The notes beneath the pieces were generated by a model that was not told the origin of the DNA, made no database searches, and saw only the letters and a list, made by a program, of their open reading frames with translations. A program made the position numbers and the translations under genes. DNA of 64,000 nt from Spirochaetota bacterium (GTDB lineage: Bacteria; Spirochaetota; UBA12135; COTS27; JAFLEE01), in the NCBI GenBank assembly GCA_017302015.1, contig JAFLEE010000004.1, positions 62,001-126,000 on the forward strand. Reading direction: 5' to 3'. This document shows positions 17,057-25,292 of the stretch, piece by piece (position 1 is the first letter of the stretch; every line of letters begins with the position of its first letter).

Positions 17057-17123
17057 CTCCAACGGCGCGCGGGGATGGTCTCCCGCCCGGCGCGAAAGCG
17101 CTGACGCCGTTGGAGTTTTTTTT
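17057..17123 (+). terminator. Branched intrinsic terminator
   Basis: The 11-bp perfect outer stem CTCCAACGGCG (17057-17067) with CGCCGTTGGAG (17105-17115) is followed by eight T (17116-17123). The 37-nt loop can itself fold, including GCGC-GAAA-GCGC (17090-17101), a GNRA-capped hairpin. It is oriented for rightward transcription and stops 7 nt before the 3' end of the convergent GH71/99-like gene. Confidence 0.8.
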
Positions 17124-17130
17124 GTACTCC

Positions 17131-19533
17131 CTAGTCGAGCCTTTTTAGGCGGATCGCCCCGATCACCACATCCGCCCCCGGATCCACTTCGACCCGGAGA
17201 TCGTTTCCGTTGCAGCGTCCGATGAAGAGGCCATCGCGTATCTCGAAGCGGTGGGTCGTCCAGGCGCCGCTCCCTTCGAGGCGGAAGGTTTCGGCCACTT
17301 TCCAGGCTCCCGGGGACGTTCCATGGGCGTCGATCGAGAAGTCCCGGGAATCGTAGACCACTTTGATCCCGGCGGGCGTGGGGGAATAGAGGTCGAGCTC
17401 CAATGACACCGGCGGCGCCTCCTTCCCGCAAAAGGCTTCGTGCTCCAGTTTGAGGTAGAATTTCCGCATTTTTTCCGGGGCCTCCACCGGCTTCAGGAGC
17501 CATCCCGGGCGTCCCGCGCGCACGCATGGCTCGTTGGCGATTTCCGAACCCTTGGCTTGGGCGACCAGACCCCGGAACGCCGGGGGGTCCGAAAAGACGG
17601 CGGACAGTTCCCTCAAGTTCGAGGGGAGTTGGTTCGAATAGAGCGGTCGGTAGGCGACGGGAAAGCCCGGGCGCGCCGGGGGAAGGGGCTGTGGCGCGAG
17701 GCTTCCATCCAATAATTTCTTCGCCTGGCCGGCGAGCCAGAGATAATGGTCGTTGGGAAGCCCCTGGTAGGTGAGGAACCGGGTGGTCTCGTCGGGGCAA
17801 ACCGGCGGATCGTTGTCGACCTTATAGATGGCCGTGCCTTCGTCGATCTCGTCGAACATGGCCACGTAGAGCATGCTCGCCCCGCACTCGCGGGCCACCG
17901 CGGCCTGGCGCCAGAAGAATCGGCCCTGCAGGCGGGGAATCTGGTCGAGGGGGCGCGTTCCATCGTTCATATTCGCCCAGCTGAACCCCGGGAAGATGAC
18001 GGGCATATAATCCTTCTTCCTTTCCGCGCACCACGCCAGGTCGGGGATCTGCACGTGGCGGATGAAGAGTTCCGCCTGCTCGAGGCCGCCATAGCGGCCC
18101 ACGGTCCAGGGCGAGATGATGTCCGCCCGCGCGCAGAGCGCCCGCACGCGGTCGTGGTTGGGCTTCGTGCCCGAGCGCCACCCGTTCTCGGTGCCGAGTT
18201 TGATGGCGAACCCGCCGTAGACGGGATCGCGTTGGGCGAGATCCATCATTTTTTCGAAGGCATCAAGGCAGTATTCGCGGTCGGCGAAGAGGCCCCAGAG
18301 GGCGAGGACGGGCTTGCCCTTGTGGCGCTGGTAGGCCTTGTCCCTCGGGTCTTTTCCAAGCCCCTCCCGGTCGACGAGGCGCTTGAAATCGTCCAAGAGG
18401 GCCTGGGTATCCCGGGCCCCGGAGAGGTCGTACATCAGGGCCCAGGTGCGGCCATGGGCGTTGGCCCCCGAGCGCACGTGCTCGAGCACCGTATTGTTCT
18501 TGAAGGTCCGCCCCGGGTTCTTGATGCCCGTGGCGAAGCGCTGGAGGAAGACCCCGTCGATGCCGTGGGTCTCCATCCACCGGAAATGCCGGTCGACGGT
18601 CTTGGGGTTCATGGCGGTGAACACGTGGGCGACGCTGCCGTCGGCGCGGCGGAAGGGCGTGGGGATTTTTTCGTCGGCGTCGGCCTCCGAGAGGTCGGGC
18701 CAATAGTCGACGTGGCAATCCCCCGGTTCGAAGGTCCCGCGCTCCGCCCAATGCACCCAACCGAGGCCGCTGCCATCCCCCGGGACGCCCTGCCAGCCCT
18801 GGTAGCCGCACATCACCTTGCCCGTCAGGGTGGAAGGATCGGAGCCGGTGGCGACGGGGCCGTCGAAGCGTTTCGCCTTCGCCCAGACCTCGTCGAGGGA
18901 GAGGGTAAAGGCTTCGGTCTTGGGGGCCGGGGGGGCGTTCGAAAGCGCTACTTGGTTCGCCGCCTGGGAGGCCGCATCCGCGGCGGTGAGGCGGAGCTTC
19001 GCGAGGGTCAGCCCCGCCTTGCTCTCGAAGCGAAAATCGCCGCCATTGCAGCGGCCGGCGAAATAGGCGTCGGGGATCTTGAAGCGGGCGGTCTTCCAGG
19101 CGCCGCTCCCGGTGAGGGTGAAGGCGCGCTTGGTTTTCCAAACCCCCAGGCGATCGCCGCTCCCCACATTCCGGTCGCTGGAATCGTACTTGAGGGCGAC
19201 GACGCCTTGGCCCTCGTCGAAATAGTCCACTTCGAAACGGACCAGGGGAGCCTTGCCCGCCTTCAGGGCGCCCTCTTTGACGAGGAAATACATCATCTTC
19301 ATCTCGCGCCAAGCCTTGCGCCCGGCGCGCTCGACAAAGGCGTTCTGGGATTCGCCGTTCTTCGCCTGGTGCTCCACTCCTTGGGGGAGGGCGGGGTCGC
19401 GGTCGAGGAGGCAGGAGGCCTGGGCTCCGGTGAACGCGTCAGCTTCCTTGGACGGGAGGTCCGCTCCCTGGAGGAATGCTGCGAGCAGGGCCAGGATTGG
19501 GAGGCCGACGCGCGCGAGGCGATTTCGTTCCAC
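17131..19533 (-). CDS. Exported GH71/GH99-like glycoside hydrolase with duplicated flanking domain
   Basis: An 800-residue protein with a signal peptide (about 1-23). The central domain (about 235-630) reads VMCGYQGWQGVPGDGSGLGW, then THGIDGVFLQRF, and later FPGFSWANMNDG and YVAMFDEIDEGTAIYK. These resemble GH71/GH99-like proteins, often annotated as xylosidase/arabinosidase or endo-mannanase. Similar beta domains flank it: an N-terminal one (about 60-185, WKTARFKIPDAYFAGRCNGGD) and a C-terminal one (about 670-800, WTTHRFEIRDGLFIGRCNGND), probably carbohydrate-binding. It lies 31 nt downstream of the GntR-type regulator on the same strand. Substrate unknown. Confidence 0.78.
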   Translation of the reverse strand: MERNRLARVGLPILALLAAFLQGADLPSKEADAFTGAQASCLLDRDPALPQGVEHQAKNGESQNAFVERAGRKAWREMKMMYFLVKEGALKAGKAPLVRFEVDYFDEGQGVVALKYDSSDRNVGSGDRLGVWKTKRAFTLTGSGAWKTARFKIPDAYFAGRCNGGDFRFESKAGLTLAKLRLTAADAASQAANQVALSNAPPAPKTEAFTLSLDEVWAKAKRFDGPVATGSDPSTLTGKVMCGYQGWQGVPGDGSGLGWVHWAERGTFEPGDCHVDYWPDLSEADADEKIPTPFRRADGSVAHVFTAMNPKTVDRHFRWMETHGIDGVFLQRFATGIKNPGRTFKNNTVLEHVRSGANAHGRTWALMYDLSGARDTQALLDDFKRLVDREGLGKDPRDKAYQRHKGKPVLALWGLFADREYCLDAFEKMMDLAQRDPVYGGFAIKLGTENGWRSGTKPNHDRVRALCARADIISPWTVGRYGGLEQAELFIRHVQIPDLAWCAERKKDYMPVIFPGFSWANMNDGTRPLDQIPRLQGRFFWRQAAVARECGASMLYVAMFDEIDEGTAIYKVDNDPPVCPDETTRFLTYQGLPNDHYLWLAGQAKKLLDGSLAPQPLPPARPGFPVAYRPLYSNQLPSNLRELSAVFSDPPAFRGLVAQAKGSEIANEPCVRAGRPGWLLKPVEAPEKMRKFYLKLEHEAFCGKEAPPVSLELDLYSPTPAGIKVVYDSRDFSIDAHGTSPGAWKVAETFRLEGSGAWTTHRFEIRDGLFIGRCNGNDLRVEVDPGADVVIGAIRLKRLD

Positions 19534-19563
19534 GGGAGCACTCCTGATCTTGGTCGGGGGGAT

Positions 19564-20631
19564 TTAATAACTCGGGCGTTCCACGAGGGTGGGGGGAAGG
19601 AGGATCTCCTCGTCGGGGGCGGCGGGATTCCTCAAGAATCCTGCGGCGAGGCGTACGGCGCGGGACCCGATCTCGGCCAAGGGTTGATCGAGGGCGGCCA
19701 GACCGAAGGCGCGGGAAACCTCCAGGTCGTCGAAGGTGATGAGCCCCAGTCGGGCGGCCGGGAGGCTGCCCATGCCGTACGCCCTCAGGAACGCCATGAA
19801 ATGGAGGGCGACGAAATCGGCCAGGATGAAGAGGCCTTGGGGTTCGTTGGATTGGAGGGCCTTCAGGAACGCTTTGGCGTTCATCCGGGGACCGAGCACC
19901 AGCCCCCGGGGAGCGGGGCGTCCGGCGGCTTTGAGACCCGCCCGGAATCCCTCGACGCGGGCGTCGCTGGCGGAGGTCTCCCGTCCGCCGACCATCGCCC
20001 ACCAGTAGCGCCGGCCATCGGCCCGGGCGAGTTCGGCGGCGGCCCGCCTTCCGCCAGCCAGGTTATCGCAAGCGACATGGCTGGCGGGGACCCCGGGCAC
20101 GCCATGGAGGCGCCGGTCGACGGTGATGAGGCGGACCTTCGCCCGCCGCGTGCGCTCGAAGAGCCAGGCATCGACCGCGCGCGAGGCGGGGCCGTGATCG
20201 CCCATGGGGGCATAGAGGAAGGTGCGGGCACCGCTTTGGATGAGTTCATCGACATCGGCGCGGATTCGTTCGGGGTTCTCGTCGTTCTCGCGGAGCACCA
20301 ATTCGAGGCCCTCGGCGCTCGCCGCTTCCCGCATGCCGGCGACGATGCGGCCGAAGATGCCCCCCACCGCGGCGGAGGCCCCGGCGACGAGGAATGGGAG
20401 GCGGCGGTCCCACCCCGCCTCGCGCTTGAGCACGCTGCGGCGGCCCCGGGCGTGGGAGAGGAGGCCTTCGGCGGCGAGTTCCCGAAGCGCGCGGCGCACC
20501 GTCTTGGCCGTGGTCTTGAAGGCCCCCGCGTAATGGGCTTCGGTGGGCATCGTCTGGTCGGCGCCCAGCCCGCGACGGGCGAGATCGGCGAGGATTTTTT
20601 GCTTGAGGAGGGGGAACTTGGCGTGGGACAT
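19564..20631 (-). CDS. GntR-type DNA-binding domain fused to LacI-type sensor (AraR-like regulator)
   Basis: A 355-residue regulator. It has a GntR winged helix-turn-helix (about 1-68; MPTEAHYAGAFKTTAKTVRRAL) and a LacI/periplasmic-binding-like ligand domain (about 78-355; LIQSGARTFLYAPMG, ARLGLITFDDLEVSRAFG). This chimeric order is that of AraR-like sugar repressors. It is transcribed divergently from the solute-binding protein gene and precedes the GH71/99-like gene, so it probably controls both (inference). The ligand is unknown. It has no coupling to the pathway genes further away. Confidence 0.9.
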   Translation of the reverse strand: MSHAKFPLLKQKILADLARRGLGADQTMPTEAHYAGAFKTTAKTVRRALRELAAEGLLSHARGRRSVLKREAGWDRRLPFLVAGASAAVGGIFGRIVAGMREAASAEGLELVLRENDENPERIRADVDELIQSGARTFLYAPMGDHGPASRAVDAWLFERTRRAKVRLITVDRRLHGVPGVPASHVACDNLAGGRRAAAELARADGRRYWWAMVGGRETSASDARVEGFRAGLKAAGRPAPRGLVLGPRMNAKAFLKALQSNEPQGLFILADFVALHFMAFLRAYGMGSLPAARLGLITFDDLEVSRAFGLAALDQPLAEIGSRAVRLAAGFLRNPAAPDEEILLPPTLVERPSY

Positions 20632-20655
20632 GCGGGATCGACGCGTGATCGGGAA

Positions 20656-20677
20656 ATACCTTAGCTACGGTAAGTAT
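20656..20677. promoter_or_regulatory. Imperfect palindrome upstream of the GntR/LacI-type gene (candidate operator)
   Basis: ATACCTTA (20656-20663) and TAAGTAT (20671-20677) flank GCTACGG. The pairing has one missing base. It lies 25 nt upstream of the regulator start in the divergent region, a usual place for an AraR-like operator. No second clear copy was found. Confidence 0.35.
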
Positions 20678-20733
20678 GGCGAGCTCCCCCATTTTTGTCA
20701 AGGAAGGCGGCTCCCGCCGAGGCCGCGGTTGGT

Positions 20734-20762
20734 TTGAAATTTACCGGGCCGAGTTATATAGT
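20734..20762 (+). promoter_or_regulatory. Promoter of the first solute-binding protein gene
   Basis: TTGAAA (20734-20739), a 17-nt spacer and TATAGT (20757-20762). This is a good sigma70-type match, about 70 nt upstream of the ATG. Confidence 0.65.
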
Positions 20763-20830
20763 TGCCGGCGGGTTTCCGAGAGGGCCCGAATCGCGAAGTT
20801 TCCCCCATTTTCTTCCCCAGGACGCCCGCC

Positions 20831-22294
20831 ATGAAGAATTTTTTCCTCGCCCTGCTCGCGCTGCTCATCATGTTCAGCCAGTACATCCAATACCGCGCCT
20901 CGGGCGCCATCGGGAGCCAGGGCCCCGTGGTCTATTGGGTCGCCGATGGGTCCACCTACCGCCGGGGGCAGTACCAGCGCTTCCTCGAATGGATGAAGGA
21001 AACCCATCAGCCTCCCATGGATTTCCGCATCGATCCGGCCAATAATAGCCTCCAGAAAGTCATCCTCCAGGGCGTGACCGGCACGGCGGGCGACATCATC
21101 CAGTGCTTCGCGACCCAGATCCGCTACCTCGATGAGATCGGCATCCTGGAAGACCTCACCCCGTGGATCAAGGATCTGGGCGTCTCCACCAACGACCTTT
21201 TCGCAGGATACCAGTGGATGATCAACGAGGGCCGGGTCGTCGCCCTCCCCGCCAATTCGGGCACTTCGGGCCCCTATTGCGTCAACGCCAACGCCTTCAC
21301 CAAACTCGGCCTTCCCTTCCCCCCCGACCGGTGGAGTTTCGAGGAGTTCGAGCGCTTGGGCAAGCAGTACGTCGAGAAGGCCAACGCCGACAAGCCGCGC
21401 CTGCGGCGATTTTTCGCCATGGCGGTGAACACCACGGTCATGCGCAACTCGGTCGGCGTGCCCATGTTCAACGAGACCATGACGGCCCCCGCCTTCAACG
21501 ATCCCCGCTACGCCGCGATCCTGAAGCTCCAGCGAAAATGGATCTACGAAGACCGCATCCTCCCCTCCCAGGCCGACATGGATAGTTTCACGCAGGAGGG
21601 CGACAATTACGGCGGCACGAGCGCGCTCCTCCACCGCGGCTTCTTCGCCATGATGAACATCGGCCGGTGGCATTTCTGCACCACCCGCTTCATGTCGACC
21701 GATGTGAACTACCGCTGCGTGGCCCATCCCGACGGCGGGTTCCTCAACAGCGTCGCCGGGGGGAAGTTCAACGCCGTCTATAAGGGAAGCAAACGCAAGG
21801 CCCAGGCAAAGATCTTCATGAAATGGTTGGCCAGCGACGATTACAACCTGAAGATCATCGCCGACGCCGACGGCGAGCCGCCGAATATGGCCTTCCTCAA
21901 GACCGAAGCCTACCTCAAGCCCGCCAAGTACCCCAATGAGTGGGATTTCAACCGCGACCTCTCCCGCCTCATCCTCACCACCGCCGTGCCCGAGGAAACG
22001 ACCCCCTACGCCATCCCCGGCATCTACGGCCCGCGCGTGGGCAAGGTCAGCCAGGGCTTCATGAGCGGCCTCATCACCGCCGAAGAGATGCTCCTCCAGC
22101 AGGAGACGATCATCCGCGACGCCATCAACGAGCACCTGGGACGCCGGCCCGAAGTGAAGGTCCGCTACCTCGAGGCCGTCAAGCGCCAGCAAGAGATCGA
22201 TGCGATGAAGGCTTCGGGGAAGTCGCTGCCCCTGGCCCTCGTCGACAATCCCTTCCTGCGGGTGTATTACCAGAAGACCGGCAAGGCGAAGTAG
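20831..22294 (+). CDS. Family-1 extracellular sugar-binding protein, orphan paralogue 1
   Basis: A 487-residue ABC-type solute-binding protein. The N-terminus MKNFFLALLALLIMFSQYIQ looks like an uncleaved or weakly cleaved signal anchor with no lipobox Cys. The body has family-1 (maltose-type) features: VVYWVADGS, the repeated gate segments GDIIQCFATQ and FEEFERLGKQY, and a late basic C-terminal tail. The tail (IDAMKASGKSLPLALVDNPF) is nearly identical to that of the paralogue at 29.0 kb, so it is a subfamily hallmark. No permease or ATPase gene is adjacent. An in-frame ATG further upstream (20762) lies at the promoter -10, so 20831 is chosen. Confidence 0.85.
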   Translation: MKNFFLALLALLIMFSQYIQYRASGAIGSQGPVVYWVADGSTYRRGQYQRFLEWMKETHQPPMDFRIDPANNSLQKVILQGVTGTAGDIIQCFATQIRYLDEIGILEDLTPWIKDLGVSTNDLFAGYQWMINEGRVVALPANSGTSGPYCVNANAFTKLGLPFPPDRWSFEEFERLGKQYVEKANADKPRLRRFFAMAVNTTVMRNSVGVPMFNETMTAPAFNDPRYAAILKLQRKWIYEDRILPSQADMDSFTQEGDNYGGTSALLHRGFFAMMNIGRWHFCTTRFMSTDVNYRCVAHPDGGFLNSVAGGKFNAVYKGSKRKAQAKIFMKWLASDDYNLKIIADADGEPPNMAFLKTEAYLKPAKYPNEWDFNRDLSRLILTTAVPEETTPYAIPGIYGPRVGKVSQGFMSGLITAEEMLLQQETIIRDAINEHLGRRPEVKVRYLEAVKRQQEIDAMKASGKSLPLALVDNPFLRVYYQKTGKAK

Positions 22295-22384
22295 GGGCTA
22301 CCGGGCGATCCTCCCGCACCCCTGGGCGCCGATGCGGTCGGCGGGAGTCCGGCCTGCTGCGCCGTATAAGATCCTACCAAGTCG

Positions 22385-23731
22385 ATGACCCTCTCCCTCC
22401 TTGTCACCCTCTGCCTCACCGCCGCACTCATCGGCCTGGTGGCGGCCCAGGTGATCCATCGGTTCGTTGGGGGTTTCTCGGATCGGCGGGCGGACGCCCT
22501 GGAAAACGAGGTCATCTACCGCGCTTTCTTCGAAAAAGAAAAGGATCATCCCGAAAAACTCGCTCGAATGCGCGAGGTGCTCGGCCTTTCGAGCCGGGCC
22601 GCCGAAAAAATCGTTGAACGTCCCCGCGCCATCACCGGTGAAGTCGCTCGGGATTATGCGCAAACGCGCCGGGGGCCACCCGGGCGGCTGCGGAAAGGGT
22701 TAAACATCGCCACCGGGATCGCGGGGCTGATCTGGGCGGTCCATTTCACGGTCTTCAATTACTTTCCCACCATCGTTCCGGAGGCGTTCGCCCGGGTGAT
22801 GCTGGACCTGCCGGAAGATTACGAATATGAACAGTATCTGAAGTTCCTCGGCGAGTCCTACCGGCTTGGTCCGATCAACTTCGGCGACGTGGTCGTGGAT
22901 CCCCAACCTTTACCGGCTTTCCCCCCGGTTCACGGCGCCCCCTCCGGTAAGGCGGGCATCCGGTCGATCGCCGGCTTCGACTTCTACTTCACCGCGGAGG
23001 ATGCCGATTTCGTCGATGGCCTGGACCCGCTCTTGTTGCGGTCGTTGACCGACCTCGCGGAGTCGCGCTTGTCGCAGTACCGGCAGGTACGCCCCGCCGT
23101 TTATCTGTGCCCCAACCTCGCCCAATTTCTGGGCCCCCTGGTGCGGCAACGGGGACGGCTGAATTGGATCCCGGGGGGCTACGAGGTCGACGGGAGGATC
23201 GTGCCCTGGCCGCCGAGCGTGAAGAAGTATGCCAACCCGGGAGGCGACCGCTATCAGCATGGCGTTGAATTCGCCAAGGTGCTCCTCCATGAATACGCCC
23301 ATTTCCTCCTCGAGGAGTACCGCGCGGGAGGCCGTCATTTGCCCTTATGGATGGAGGAGGGCAGCGCCGTCCATGTGGAGGTCGGCCTCGACCAAAGGAG
23401 CGCGAGGGAACAGAAGGCCTGGATGCTTTGCTTCGAAGGAGCGGTCAAACTGAAACGGCTGCTTTCTTGGGACCGGGTCGCGCGCCTTCCATCGGCGATG
23501 GTGCTGGATGGAGGAGAGGCCAGCGTGTTCTACGCCCAAAGCTACGCGATGGCCCACTTCCTCATCACGACCTATGGCATCCATTTTTGGAAGCAATTCA
23601 TGGAGGCCATGTCGTGGGAGCGGGACCACGGGAATTACGACACCGTCTTCGCCGAGATCTACGGTTTCTCCTGGCAGGAAGCCGTGGAAAGGGAAGAGGA
23701 ATATTTCGCGCGGGAGGTATTCAAGCGCTGA
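22385..23731 (+). CDS. Membrane-anchored gluzincin-type metalloprotease (peptidase MA-like)
   Basis: A 448-residue protein with two hydrophobic segments (1-22 and about 105-128), placing most of it outside or in the periplasm. The zinc motif HEYAH (302-306) is followed about 20 residues later by the third-ligand motif LWMEEGSAV (about 321-329), the pattern of peptidase MA-like proteins. SYAMAHFLITTYG is also typical. It is downstream of the solute-binding protein by 90 nt. The natural substrate is not known. Confidence 0.75.
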   Translation: MTLSLLVTLCLTAALIGLVAAQVIHRFVGGFSDRRADALENEVIYRAFFEKEKDHPEKLARMREVLGLSSRAAEKIVERPRAITGEVARDYAQTRRGPPGRLRKGLNIATGIAGLIWAVHFTVFNYFPTIVPEAFARVMLDLPEDYEYEQYLKFLGESYRLGPINFGDVVVDPQPLPAFPPVHGAPSGKAGIRSIAGFDFYFTAEDADFVDGLDPLLLRSLTDLAESRLSQYRQVRPAVYLCPNLAQFLGPLVRQRGRLNWIPGGYEVDGRIVPWPPSVKKYANPGGDRYQHGVEFAKVLLHEYAHFLLEEYRAGGRHLPLWMEEGSAVHVEVGLDQRSAREQKAWMLCFEGAVKLKRLLSWDRVARLPSAMVLDGGEASVFYAQSYAMAHFLITTYGIHFWKQFMEAMSWERDHGNYDTVFAEIYGFSWQEAVEREEEYFAREVFKR

Positions 23732-23861
23732 ACCCTGGCTCCGAATGGATCGTGGAGGGAGGCCGCAGAGTTCTTCCCCCGAGCGTCGAAGCGGTCATCT
23801 GGAACTAATTCGACTTTCCTGACGTTGGATTAGTTTCCTTTCAGCAGGGAGTTCTTTGGAA

Positions 23862-23913
23862 ACTGTATATTGCGAAAAGATGAAAAAAAAGGTAAATATA
23901 TTGGATATACAGT
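23862..23913. repeat. Inverted repeat in the AT-rich island upstream of ald
   Basis: Arms ACTGTATAT (23862-23870) and ATATACAGT (23905-23913), perfect over 9 bp and 34 nt apart, within a strongly AT-rich stretch. They may be paired regulator sites for ald. No protein is assigned. Confidence 0.5.
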
Positions 23914-23952
23914 AATAAATTGATAAATATATGAGGTTATCATAATATTTGA

Positions 23953-23981
23953 TTGATATTTTTCGTTTTTAGCATTATAAT
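23953..23981 (+). promoter_or_regulatory. Near-consensus promoter of ald
   Basis: TTGATA (23953-23958), exactly 17 nt, then TATAAT (23976-23981). This is the best sigma70-like promoter in the window. Start of transcription is expected near 23988. Confidence 0.8.
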
Positions 23982-24014
23982 GACTCCATTGCGGCTTCGC
24001 CGCGATGGAGTCAT
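23980..24014 (+). repeat. 35-bp inverted repeat covering ald -10, +1, ribosome-binding site and start
   Basis: Outer arms ATGACTCCAT (23980-23989) and ATGGAGTCAT (24005-24014), a T/G wobble, then inner arms GCGGC (23991-23995) and GCCGC (23999-24003) around TTC. The right arm holds the GGAG ribosome-binding site and the first bases of the start region. As DNA it could be an operator. In the mRNA only the inner stem is likely to be present if transcription starts near 23988. Confidence 0.75.
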
Positions 24015-24015
24015 G

Positions 24016-25119
24016 ATGAAAATCGCCGTCCTCAAAGAAATCAAAAAGGATGAATACCGTGTGGGATTGACCCCAGCCAGCGCCCGGGAATACCTGGCGG
24101 CGGGGCATACGGTATGGTTTGAACCCGATGCGGGGGAGGGGTCCGGATTCTCGGACGCCGCCTATGAGAAGGCGGGGTGCGTCCCCAAATCCCGGGCCCA
24201 GATCTTCGGCGAGGCCGACATGATCGTCAAGGTGAAGGAGCCGCTTCCGGAGGAATACGAGCTGCTTCGGGAAGGGCTCCTGCTCTACACCTACTTGCAC
24301 CTCGCCGCCAATCCCAAACTCGCCGAGGTCCTCCTGCGCAAGAAAGTGAGCGCCATCGCCTATGAAACCGTCATGGAGGCCGATCGCTCGCTGCCGCTCC
24401 TGAAGCCCATGTCGGAGATCGCCGGCCGGTTGGCGGTTCAGGAGGGGGCCAAGTACCTGGAAAAGCCCTTCGGGGGCCGGGGCATCCTCCTCGGCGGCGT
24501 GCCGGGGATCCAGCGGGGAAAGATCGCCATCCTCGGCGGCGGGGTCGTGGGCACCAACGCCTGCAAGATCGCCGTGGGGCTCGGGGCCGAGGTGACGCTC
24601 CTCGACGTCTCGGCGACGCGTTTGGCCTACCTCGACGATATCTTCGGCAGTTCGATCACCACGCTCTACTCCACCGAGGCGAACATCGAATCGGCCCTCT
24701 CCGAGGCCGACCTCGTCATCGGGTCCGTGCTCCTCCCCGGCGCGGCCGCGCCGAAGCTCATCCGAAGGGAGCACCTGGGCCTCATGAAGAAGGGGGCCGT
24801 CATCGTCGACGTGGCCGTGGACCAGGGGGGGTGCTGCGAGACCACCCGACCCACCTTCCATTCCGACCCGATCTTCCTCGTCGACGGTATCGTCCATTAT
24901 TGCGTCGCGAACATGCCCGGCGTCGTCGCCCTCAGCTCCACCCAGGCGCTCACGAGCGTCACCAACCGCTATGGCCTCCTCATCGCCAAGCACGGCCTCG
25001 AGAAGGCGGCCGAACTCTCCCCGGCGATCCGTTCGGGGGTCAATACCCACCGGGGGCGGCTCACCCACCAGGCGGTCGCCGGCGCATTGGGGATGCAGGA
25101 ACGCTTCACGGCGATGTGA
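24016..25119 (+). CDS. ald: Alanine dehydrogenase
   Basis: A 367-residue NAD-dependent L-alanine dehydrogenase (alanine + NAD + water to pyruvate + ammonia + NADH). With the start at 24016 the substrate-binding Lys74 (VKVKEP) and catalytic His95 (YTYLHLAANP) fall at their usual numbers. An ATG one codon earlier is possible. The Rossmann motif is AILGGGVVGTNACKIAVGLG, and DVAVDQGGCCETTRPT holds the catalytic Asp. VHYCVANMPGVV closes the family set. It stands alone behind a strong promoter and a large inverted repeat, so it is probably individually regulated. No Lrp/AldR gene is adjacent. Confidence 0.97.
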   Translation: MKIAVLKEIKKDEYRVGLTPASAREYLAAGHTVWFEPDAGEGSGFSDAAYEKAGCVPKSRAQIFGEADMIVKVKEPLPEEYELLREGLLLYTYLHLAANPKLAEVLLRKKVSAIAYETVMEADRSLPLLKPMSEIAGRLAVQEGAKYLEKPFGGRGILLGGVPGIQRGKIAILGGGVVGTNACKIAVGLGAEVTLLDVSATRLAYLDDIFGSSITTLYSTEANIESALSEADLVIGSVLLPGAAAPKLIRREHLGLMKKGAVIVDVAVDQGGCCETTRPTFHSDPIFLVDGIVHYCVANMPGVVALSSTQALTSVTNRYGLLIAKHGLEKAAELSPAIRSGVNTHRGRLTHQAVAGALGMQERFTAM

Positions 25120-25292
25120 GGGATTGGTCTGCATCCGCGGCTGGATGTCGGCGTTCGGGTTCCGCGACCGGAGGCAATCGACGCGCGGGCCGCCCGGAAA
25201 CCGCGCGGAATTCAGTGGGCTTGGCCGGCCGCGCCCTCGACTCCCGTCACGGGTTCCCGATTTTGGCGCGCCGGAGGATCTCGTCGCGCGTT

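Larger units (their letters stand above)
16914..17123 (+). ncRNA. Free-standing structured RNA of about 210 nt with a mini-ORF and intrinsic terminator
   Basis: The transcript would begin near 16914 and end in the T-run at 17116-17123. It contains a 12-nt Shine-Dalgarno AAGGAGGTGATC (16921-16932), the longest match normally possible to the 16S tail, and a 14-codon ORF. A long hairpin follows. Its stem is ATAAGC (16979-16984) with GCTTAT (17029-17034), then CCC/GGG, TCGTT/AACGA with one bulged C, and an apical GCC-AGAA-GGC (16997-17006). A terminator domain comes last. The ORF stop codon overlaps the outer stem, so translation would compete with folding. Flanking genes both point left, so this is not the leader of a downstream gene. 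It is not tmRNA, 6S, SRP RNA or RNase P as far as I can tell. Confidence 0.6.

Noticed and set aside
16955-17060. tRNA-Ser/Leu-like gene (GGTGAGGTGGCTGAGCG resembles the 5' part of such tRNAs)
   Set aside because: No matching 3' acceptor strand, no T-loop (GTTCRA) and no anticodon stem. The segment is better explained by the mini-ORF and hairpin.
17160-19530. Plain GH99 endo-mannanase assignment for the exported enzyme
   Set aside because: The core resembles GH71/GH99-like proteins but no exact catalytic signature could be confirmed by eye, so substrate naming is withheld.
17746-20664. Long plus-strand open frame opposite the GH71/99-like and GntR genes (about 970 codons)
   Set aside because: Same shadow effect; low-complexity Gly/Glu/Ala translation and no start context.
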